Shown here in pieces: positions 56,253 through 64,000 of a stretch of DNA of 64,000 bases. The DNA is from Diphasiastrum complanatum (Eukaryota > Streptophyta > Lycopodiopsida > Lycopodiales > Lycopodiaceae). The translations under genes and the position numbers were made by a program. How positions within the stretch are numbered: position 1 is the first letter of the stretch; every line of letters starts with the position of its first letter. Where the stretch lies: contig CM055093.1 in the NCBI GenBank assembly GCA_029204225.1, positions 33,926,525 through 33,990,524 on the forward strand. Direction: 5' to 3'. Below the pieces are notes generated by a model that did no database searches, was not told the origin of the DNA, and saw only the letters and a list, made by a program, of their open reading frames with translations.

Positions 56253-56264
56253 TGGTATCATAGC
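56253..56264 (+). other. Primer-binding site
   Basis: TGGTATCATAGC directly follows the LTR. It differs from the initiator tRNA-Met site by one base (G to T). Confidence 0.85.
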
Positions 56265-56438
56265 TATTTTCATAGCCTGATAAGCTTCCACAGTACAAGA
56301 CTCTACTAGCCGATAGAGTAATTGTTTTCTTGTTCTGTATTTTTTGTATCAAATTTTCATACTTGAGTCACTGATAGTTTTCCCTATCACTTAGACTGAT
56401 TCTTTCACATTGATTCCCAAGGGAAAGCCAGTCCTATC

Positions 56439-57188
56439 ATGGACAAGCCTGATGGAGCCAATTACCATCTGTGGAAATTTAAGATGAAAACTATACTAAT
56501 GGCTAAAGAATTGTATGACGTTGTTACAGGTGCAGAAGGGAAACCCGAAGCAGACGACGTAGCAATCGCCAGATGGAAGCTGAAGGATGGTAAAGCTTTC
56601 GCGCTGATCATCCTCAACATCACGGATACCCAAATCGTCCATGTATGTGAGGCTCAGACATCTAAAAAAGTCTGGGAGATCTTGAGCACACTATACTAAG
56701 TGTGAGATATAGCTTCCAAGCTACATCTCAGGAAGAAATTTTACTCCCTCAAGATGGCGAATGGTGATTCTTTGCAAAATCACATTAATCAATTCAAGAA
56801 CCTGCTAAGGCAAATGGTCGTTGTCGGATCTGTCATAGACGATCAAGACGTAGTGATCCAACTGCTTACAAGCTTGCCAAGCTCATACGACAGCTGGGTG
56901 ATGATCATTACGACTCATCCAGAATTGACTCTTTCGAGAGTCATTACTATGTTGTTGTAGGAAGACACATAGAGGAATGAAGTCTCAAGTTCCTCAGCTG
57001 ATTCTCACGCCTTGTACACCAACAAGAGCACAACTAAGCAGAAGAAGAAGAAAGGCCCGAAGCAATCAAAGCCAGACCAGAAACCAGCATTGCATAAAGA
57101 ATAGTCGAATCCGTAGACAAAGAAGAAGCTGTTCCGCAGATATTGCAAGCGAAACAACCACAAAATTCAAGACTGTCGGATACTGCAA
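56439..57188 (+). pseudogene. gag: Copia gag with damaged zinc knuckle
   Basis: MDKPDGANYHLWKFKMKTIL is the typical copia gag start. The frame continues past TAA and TGA near 56697-56705 into LHLRKKFYSLKMANGDSLQNHINQFKNLL, LPSSYDSWV and LTLSRVITMLLQ. After a TAG and frameshift, the zinc knuckle reads RRYCKRNNHKIQDC (about 57135-57176), with the first Cys replaced by Arg. The tail overlaps the next frame. Confidence 0.85.
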
Positions 57189-58778
57189 ATGAAGAACAAC
57201 AACAAGGGGCAGTCGAATCAAGTGGCAAATGCAGCTACAAAAGCTCCACAGCCTATTCAAGAAGCAGATCATGATGCCTTCATGACCAGCCATCAAGGAG
57301 CATCCAATGATAGTTCTTGGTTCCTGGATTCCGGAGCCACTCAGCACATGACTAGTCTCATTGGCTGTTTCGAGTCCTATACACCTTACAGTACCCAAAA
57401 ATTTGTTCACCTTGGCAACAATAGCACACAAACCATTAAAGGTGAAGGTATTGTGAGATTAAGCTTTGCAAATGATCAGTCTAAGCTACTCTCTAAAGTC
57501 ATGTCTGTACCAAATTTATCTACGAATCTACTCTCTATAAGCAGAATCACAGATCTAGGACATAGAGTAGAATTCGAATGTGATCAGTGTAAAGTAGTTG
57601 ATAGGACAGGCAAGATCCTAGCACTCGGAAGGAGGCATGGATACTTGTATAAATTAAGTCATTGCTTTTCTACCTCTAGTCAGGCGCTCAGTACTTCTAT
57701 TCATACAAATAAAAGTTTACTTTGGCATTATAGACTTGGTCATTTAAATCATGCTGTTGTACAACAAATGTCTAGACAATCTATTGTTCTTGATCTCAAC
57801 TATCCTCGCGAAAAAGTCGAGTTACCTATCTGTCAAGACTGTCTAGTTGGTAAACAGATTAGGAAACCATTTAGTCCAAGCCATCAGCATATTGCTAGAG
57901 GATCGCTAGACGTTGTACGTTCAGACATTTGTGGCCCGATGAAAAATCCTTCGCTAAAGGATGCCAAGTATTTTATAACTTTTATTGATGAATTTTCCAG
58001 AAGGACTATGGTGTATTTTATAAAGAAGAAATCAGAAGCCTTCAACTACTTCAGAATCTTCAAGGAGCGTGCAGAGAAGGAGACTGGAAGGATGATCAAG
58101 GCCCTCAGGTCAGACAACGATGGAGAATACATCTCTATCGAGTTCATTGAGCAGCAATTCATCACTCCTTACAGTCCTCAGTCTAATGGCTTAGCCGAGA
58201 GGAAGAACCGTACCCTGGTTGAATCTGTCAAATGTATGCTAGCGCATGCATCGTTGCCCAAGAGATTTTGGGCTGAAGCTGTCTCCACTGCAGCTTACAT
58301 CCAGAACAGATGTTCGACCAAGGCCCTCTCAGGAAAGACACCCCACGAGGTGTGTACATGCTCTAAGCCTTCTTTGAAGAACCTAAGATTGTTTGGGTGC
58401 ATTGCCTATGCGCAGATCCCAAAAGACACGAGGAAGAAATCAGACTTCCAAGGTCTCAAGACCATCCTGATTGGATATACTTCATCTGATAATACATATA
58501 AGATGTATGATCCTGATACCAAGCAAGTCTTGTATAGTCGGGATACAGTCTTTATCGAGGATCAGTTCGTCAACCTCAAAGGCAAGGATATTGCTCCAGG
58601 AGAACCTTCATTACCTGCCATTGACACGACAGTCCGAGCTTCTAGATCAGGCGTGTCTATCGTCGACCCACTTCATGACAGCGAATCAGACGAAGATGTT
58701 TTTGCTAACCAGCAACAAGTCCTAGGAGCAGTTCATCAGTTGAATCCTCCCAGAAGATCAAGCCAAGTGTGCACATAG
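57189..58778 (+). pseudogene. pol: Copia protease and integrase (529-codon open frame)
   Basis: The open frame begins at ATG 57189 inside gag and contains protease SWFLDSGATQHMT (about 57318), the gag-pre-integrase module LLWHYRLGHLNHAVV ... CQDCLVGKQ, then integrase: VRSDICGPM (first Asp), LRSDNDGEY (second Asp) and NGLAERKNRT (Glu), followed by FWAEAVSTAAYIQNRC and LFGCIAYAQIP. The linker between FIEQQ and FITPYSPQSNG looks a few residues short compared with the family. The frame ends at TAG 58776. All key residues are present, so this part alone looks coding-competent. Confidence 0.88.
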
Positions 58779-58811
58779 CCCCCAAGGTATACTCCCGAGT
58801 CTGCCTGTCTC

Positions 58812-60328
58812 TTGATACAGGAACCGACGACAGTCGAAGAGGCAATTAGCCAACCAGACTCTGATCTCTGGAGAGAAGCTATGGACAGAGAGTATTCCTC
58901 TCTGATCAAGAACCAGACATGGTCATTAGTCAAAGCTCCTATTGGCTGCAATATCATTGATTGCAAATGGATCTTTAAGATTAAATACAATGCCAAAGGA
59001 GCAATTGATCGAAGGAAGGGCAAGACTGGTAGCACTAGGATTCACCCAGATCCCAAACGTCGACTACGGCGAGACTTTCAGTACAGTAGTCAAACATTCG
59101 TCGATCCGAATGCTCCTGTCTTATGCTGTAGCTGTCGACCTCGAAGTACATCGACTTGATGTACAAACAACCTATCTGAATGGAGTTATACAAGAAGATA
59201 TCGACATGATCTAGCTCGAAGGATATGTTCTGGAAGGTATGAAGAATCATGTCTGTAAACTCCACAAAGCATTGTACGACTTGAAATAGTCTGCCAGAGC
59301 TTCCAAGTCAATGCAGCAATCCTTCATTATCATCACCTTATACGTGGATGATACGTTGCTCTTCAGCAACAATACCAATATGTTCATGGATTACAAGCAG
59401 ATGTTGTTTTCAGAGTTCGACATGACTGATCTGGGCGAAGCTCACTTCTGTCTGGGAACTCAAATCCATAGAGACAGAGCGAAATGACTGATTTACATCA
59501 CTCAACAGAGGTATCTTCACAATGTTCTTAACATATACAATCTAATGAATTGTAAATTAGCTCACTCACCAATGGATCCAGGCTTGCATTTGTCAAAGGA
59601 CCAATGTCCCAAGACCAAATAGGAAGAGGAGCAGATGAGAGAATATCGTATCGATCGATACTTGGATCTCTCATGTACGCAATGGTCTGTACAAGACCAG
59701 ATATCTCGTTTGCAGTAAGCTCACTCAGCCAATATATGGCTAATCCTGGCATTACCCATTGGAAGGCTCTTATAAGAGTCATGAGATATATTCGAGCTAC
59801 CATGGACTAGTGCATCTGCTATGGAGATGTCAGCAACGACAATCTTCATCAACTCAGTGGTTATTCTGATGCAAGCTGGGGAGGAGATGTAGACAATCGT
59901 AAATCTACATCTGGATTTACATTCTTCTTCAACGACGGTCCTATCGGAACAGTCGTAAGCAAACCTCTATCGCACTTTCTTCTATAGAAGCAAAATACAT
60001 TGCTGCTTCTCAATCTATTAAGGAAGCGTTTTGGTTGAGAAATTTACTGTCAGATGTTTATCTGTATCGGTACAACCCTACAATTCTATTATGTGATAAT
60101 CAGAGTGATATTGCCTTATCGGCCAACCCTAGATTTCATTCTAGGAGTAAGCACATTGAAATCAGATATCACTACATTAGGGGCAAAGTTCTCAAGGTGA
60201 GCTTAACGTACTGTAGAACGCAAGACATGGTTGTAGATATTGTCACGAAAGCACTCAGTGTTAATGCACACAACAAATTTTGTGCATTGCTTAGCCTGAA
60301 GATCAAGGCATTCACGGATCCAGATTAA
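58812..60328 (+). pseudogene. pol: Copia reverse transcriptase and RNase H (frameshifted)
   Basis: Frame 1 (58812) gives WREAMDREYSSLIKNQTWSLV and KWIFKIKYNAKGAI; a shift near 59010 to the 58942-59214 frame gives RLVALGFTQIPNVDYGETFS and LDVQTTYLNG. YVDDTLLF (about 59341) preserves the catalytic box but the segment before it is shortened. RNase H pieces follow in several frames: GSLMYAMVCTRPD, GYSDASWGG, NRKSTSGF, TILLCDNQSDIALS, and KHIEIRYHYIRGKVL to the stop at 60326-60328. Confidence 0.85.
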
Positions 60329-60335
60329 GGGGGGG
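60327..60335 (+). other. Polypurine tract of the complete copia element
   Basis: AAGGGGGGG directly precedes TGTTGGA of the 3' LTR. Confidence 0.85.
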
Positions 60336-61424
60336 TGTTGGATTTATTTCCTCTACTCTCCTAAATCCCATTTTAATCTACCTCCATTTATGCTGCAATT
60401 TTACTCGCGTTGTCGCACAGTCTGCATATTTACATGTAAATTCTCATAGGCGAAGAAAAGACGAAATAAACGCAACACTGTGTTTTTACATGTGTTTTTA
60501 CGACAGGCGAAAAAGGCGACATTGCCTTACAAAATGCCGAAGGTGCCTAGGAAGCAAAGGCACCCTGAAAATCAAATCCTAAGGCAATTCGTAAGTGTGA
60601 CACATTTTTCGCATCTTTACCAACGTTCACTTCAGCAAAGGCTGAAGTCACGCTCACCCCATGCAGCTGCGCTAACAGACTGGACAACGACTGCAGCCAC
60701 CCACGATCTCCTACAGACAACACATCCACCTTGTACTTTCTCCATATGCACACCTGTAACATTGTGTATATATACTGAATGCCGTTTGCGTATTCAGCTT
60801 AAAGAATAGACGATTGATTGAGAGATTAAGATAAGCGTGTGTAAATCTAGCGTCAGAAGTTTATCAGAGATAGACAAAGTAGATGCCTCGTGCATTGATT
60901 CTTTATTGTCAGTAATAAGGTTTCATCCCTTTACAGATTGAATTAGCTTCGTAGAGCACGCGGTTTCGCCTGCTATTGTTTTGTGCTCTACCGCATTATT
61001 GACATGTATATTTGATATACTTAATCTGATAACAACTCATTGTTTTGCGTTCAGATCTATGTCAATATTGCTATGCTTATTCTTCATTATGTTTGACTTT
61101 TTTAGTTGCTCAATTTGGTAATCTGATTTTAGACGACTAATATTTAATTTGTCTAGCTGTTCGCGACAAATTAGTCTTCTGGTGCTTTATTAATCAATGT
61201 TTGGCTACGTAATCAGAACGACCGTGATTTCCATCACTAACGTTTTGTTCGTTCTGATAGGCGTAGTCATGCTTAAGGAAAGAGTCATATAGCTCATTCT
61301 GCTGCGCACGAACACTTTTCGTTCGAGTTTCGTTTCTCGTTCGTGTTCGTCTTTCTTTTCGAGCTATTTTTCGTCTTTCACACACGACTATCTCTCTTGT
61401 TCCTCTCCCCTCTTTTCTCCAACA
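60336..61424 (+). repeat. 3' LTR of the complete copia element
   Basis: 1089 bases, TGTTGGATTT to CTCCAACA, colinear with 55065-56252 apart from substitutions and the missing segment near 61146. Confidence 0.9.
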
Positions 61425-61449
61425 TTGCCCAGCATAGTGGTCTTTACAT

Positions 61450-61461
61450 TGGTATCAGAGC
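61450..61461 (+). other. Primer-binding site of a further element
   Basis: TGGTATCAGAGC lies 25 bases right of the copia element and probably belongs to the older element it landed in. No matching gag or pol follows within the window. Confidence 0.65.
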
Positions 61462-64000
61462 TCGGCCAAGATGCGGTCTTGGATAGGATGGAGACAAGTT
61501 CTACATCAAATTGGACTTGGATTTACATCCCGGATGGAGTGTTGATTTCTCTAGGGAATTTCGGATATGGATTGCCTAATTCTTGGATAAAGCATACTTT
61601 TTAAAATTGGAGGTATACAAGTTGATTTTGAGAAATTGAAGTTGATTTTGAGAAATTGCTGAGAAGTAGTGGGTAATTCACTTCTAATTTTCTGATTTCT
61701 TGAGAATTTTCATAAAAGATATGGAATAGGTTTTGCATGTGAATCGCATGATTGCTGTATGGATTTGCATAACATGGAGAGTTTTTGATAGTTTGCAATG
61801 GTTCATAATGTTTTGGGGGATTGGATTCATGCATAACTAATTCTGTTTATTGATAGATTGTTAAAGGTCAATTTATCCGAATGAATAAGCTATTAGTGAT
61901 GTTGTTTCATGAAGCTAATCATTGCATGAAAAGGATTGCAATTTTTTCCTCAAAATTTGATCCTCATGTGTATCATGCAACCCAAAAACATAGAATGAAA
62001 TTACAAAGTTGTCAATTCTCTGGTATGAAGCAATCTATAAGCAGTTTGAGGATATGATGATTGACGATAAATCTTTCAAAAGCCTTCCTCTGATTGGGAC
62101 TTGCAACCTCTGTTCAGGATGTACTATTCCTTGCAAAAATTATATTCCTTGCAAAAAATAGATTATCTTCTGCTTACATCGGTGCAACTTGCATGCTATG
62201 AGAAAAGCAGAACCGAGGTCTGTAATTGATGGAATAGTTTTCCTTGAATTGGTAGGCCTAATCTGTCTGTCTGTGGATGATAGTGGATGTAACCTTGTCA
62301 TGTTGACCCTCAGGCAAGCTTAAGTCATCTCTCCAAACTCGTTGAAGTTAATCTAGAACTTCTGAAAACCCTAGACAGTTGGTAAATGCAATAAGACAGT
62401 TGGGATGTGCTCTGTTTTCTCAGATATTGACTTGCATAAGTTGAGGCAAATGGAAAACGACTGTGGCAATATAGCTGTAAGTCTTTCCTTAAATCTATAG
62501 TACAAGTATTAAGGTCAGCTAGTGAATCCCTGTCTTCCAAGAAGCTGAGATGGATGATGTTTGTTCTAGAAGCTGCAAATCAGCCTTATCAACGAGAATG
62601 ATTAAAATCGCTCTCTCTTGTATTGGACTTTTGTTGAAGGTACCCGAAACCGTGCAACCTTCGCCTGTCCATGAGGGTCTGATGCCCGAAGATAGAAGCG
62701 CAGAAAGGGTGGTCTGAAATGGAGCGCTGCTGCATCAGATCGTTTTCTGATTTGAGGCGTGATGTAGTGCAGGCTGACACAGATTAATATCCATCTGCAG
62801 CAGGAATGTCCAACAAAGAGAGTGAGTCAAAGAGAGTGAGTGAGGGGTTGGTTCACTCATATATCTAACCATCACAAGACCTGATATTAGCTATTGTGTT
62901 GGTAGATTCAACCAATTTATGCAAAATCCGATGGGAGTGGGCTTGCAACTCGCCGTTTTCTAGTGCCTCTTGCGACCTTGTGGAGCATTCTTTCTTGTTT
63001 CTTGAAATCTCAACTCATTAAGTAGACGGGGAATTACTCAACATATTTAAGAATCAATTCATTTCCTTATTATCCTCTAATTAAGTATTCATTTATGATT
63101 AATCAATAACAAATAATTAGACTCTCATGATTCGTCAATCATAACTCTTTGGAGTCTCAAAGGCTACTTAACTCCTAAAAGATTCTGGGGTCTATGTAAA
63201 ATACACAACTTAGGAAACATATAAGAATCATCCTAAAATCTTCTCCACTATGAAGATACCGAATTTTAAGAATATTCCTCAAACTGGATAGTTAACCAAA
63301 ATGTGAGCTATCCAAATTCCAAAGCCACATCAAGTAACCAAAGACAATATAACTATCTTCAATCACAACATCTTCAGATTAGTGTCTAGAACTAAATCCA
63401 ATATCCAAAGTTCCGTTAAATTCCTTGAAAATTTAGTTACCATTCTTAAAAACATTATGATTCGGTATCCAATCTATCCCCTACAAACTGGGATTAGTAA
63501 CTTTCGATCTTACTCAGTACTACTTATAATGATTTCCAACTCCAAATCATTTCTAGTTCTAGATTGTTCGACACAATCCCTAGAGAATTCCTCTTATTTG
63601 AAAAGTTCTAGTCTTGTATCTTACTTTGGATTTGTCTGAAAGTACTTTTGGATAATCACATTTCTATACATCAACTAGTTTTGCAAACATTGTGCAACCA
63701 ACAGATCTTATGGTAGACTTTTACACACCACTTCACCCCTCCTTTATAAAGAAATTCTCAAATTTCTTACAAAAAGTTAATTGGAGAGATGATATCTATG
63801 CAAGAGATGATCTGGATTGTAACAAAATTGAAAACACAAAAGACTTAAGAATCTATCCAAAAATTCCAAGCCTTATGCCTATAAGTAGTAGTTCACATGA
63901 TAACAGTCCTTCAAGAAAAGGAATAACTTTATGAAAATTAGACTAATGTCCTATACTTAAGAAATTTTTAAAGAAGGGTTCTATAAATGTGAGAGATAGT
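61462..64000. other. Unassigned DNA at the right edge
   Basis: AT-rich, no coding motif recognised. A 20-bp tandem duplication (AAGTTGATTTTGAGAAATTG) is at 61619-61658. The frames at 63382-63639 and 63692-63934 have no recognisable domain. Confidence 0.4.

Larger units (their letters stand above)
55065..61424 (+). mobile_element. Structurally complete Ty1/copia element, decayed
   Basis: Both LTRs, PBS, gag, protease, integrase, RT, RNase H and polypurine tract are present in copia order over 6.36 kb. LTR termini are TGTTGGA...TCCAACA. Flanking pentamers are TTCCC (55060-55064) and TTGCC (61425-61429), a TSD with one mismatch. Stops and frameshifts in gag and RT rule out autonomous activity. 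LTRs differ by scattered substitutions and a deletion of roughly 80-100 bases in the 3' copy, indicating an old insertion. Confidence 0.9.

Noticed and set aside
63382-63934. Two frames at the right edge as a gene
   Set aside because: AT-rich composition, no motif and unrelated phases; not enough to call.
1-64000. Bacterial, organellar or viral genome segment
   Set aside because: Spliced plant-type exons, plant telomere units and nested LTR retrotransposons all point to nuclear plant DNA.

Overview
The window looks like nuclear DNA of a land plant with a large, repeat-rich genome. The evidence is a plant-only Cys/His-repeat gene with plant-type G-boxes upstream, a spliced plant-type PQ-loop transporter fragment, a block of degenerate TTTAGGG-like telomeric repeats, and dense layers of decayed Ty3/gypsy and Ty1/copia retrotransposons. 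A fern or another large-genome vascular plant would fit, but the lineage is a guess. Nothing looks bacterial, organellar or viral, and there is no CRISPR array or operon.

Layout. 1-4361: Ty3/gypsy internal region (gag with three zinc knuckles, protease, truncated RT, integrase). 4904-7731: a third, downstream ORF of the same element with a possible plant-mobile-domain-like N-terminus and a long coiled coil. 7931-8568: a probable solo LTR. 8569-11168 (-): gag-protease of a second gypsy-like family with unusually short zinc knuckles. 11117-11976 (-): copia integrase. 13243-14340: an internally deleted element (3' half of one LTR, 350 bp of interior, 5' half of the other). 14336-14992: telomere-like repeats. 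15000-17383 (-): copia family A gag/protease and primer-binding site (PBS). 17384-22020: repeat-poor, gene-poor DNA leading into a promoter. 23141-26032: the one clearly intact host gene. 27844-28113: broken UAP56-interacting-factor-like sequence. 29946-33650: several LTR/PBS remnants and copia pieces, one interrupted by a gypsy-type LTR. 34244-39561: chimeric copia element (family A gag fused to RT, then family B RNase H and 3' LTR) carrying a 1.7 kb insertion. 39562-41089: unknown spacer. 41090-44393 (-): a second family B element in opposite orientation, giving a 1.45 kb-arm inverted repeat. 44394-46575: short-knuckle gag joined to copia family C. 47838-47953: tRNA-like retroposon with 15-bp target-site duplications (TSDs). 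48777-49820: multi-exon PQ-loop gene fragment. 49821-53790: unassigned. 53791-54950: two tandem LTR-like copies. 55065-61424: structurally complete but decayed copia element with both LTRs and a near-matching TSD. 61425-64000: PBS of a further element, then unassigned DNA.

The host loci do not form a pathway. Most of the window records repeated insertion, deletion and recombination of retrotransposons. No intact new system could be shown. The best candidates for novelty are the third ORF at 4904-7731, the short-spaced zinc-knuckle gag family seen twice, and the in-frame gag-RT fusion at 34310-35503.
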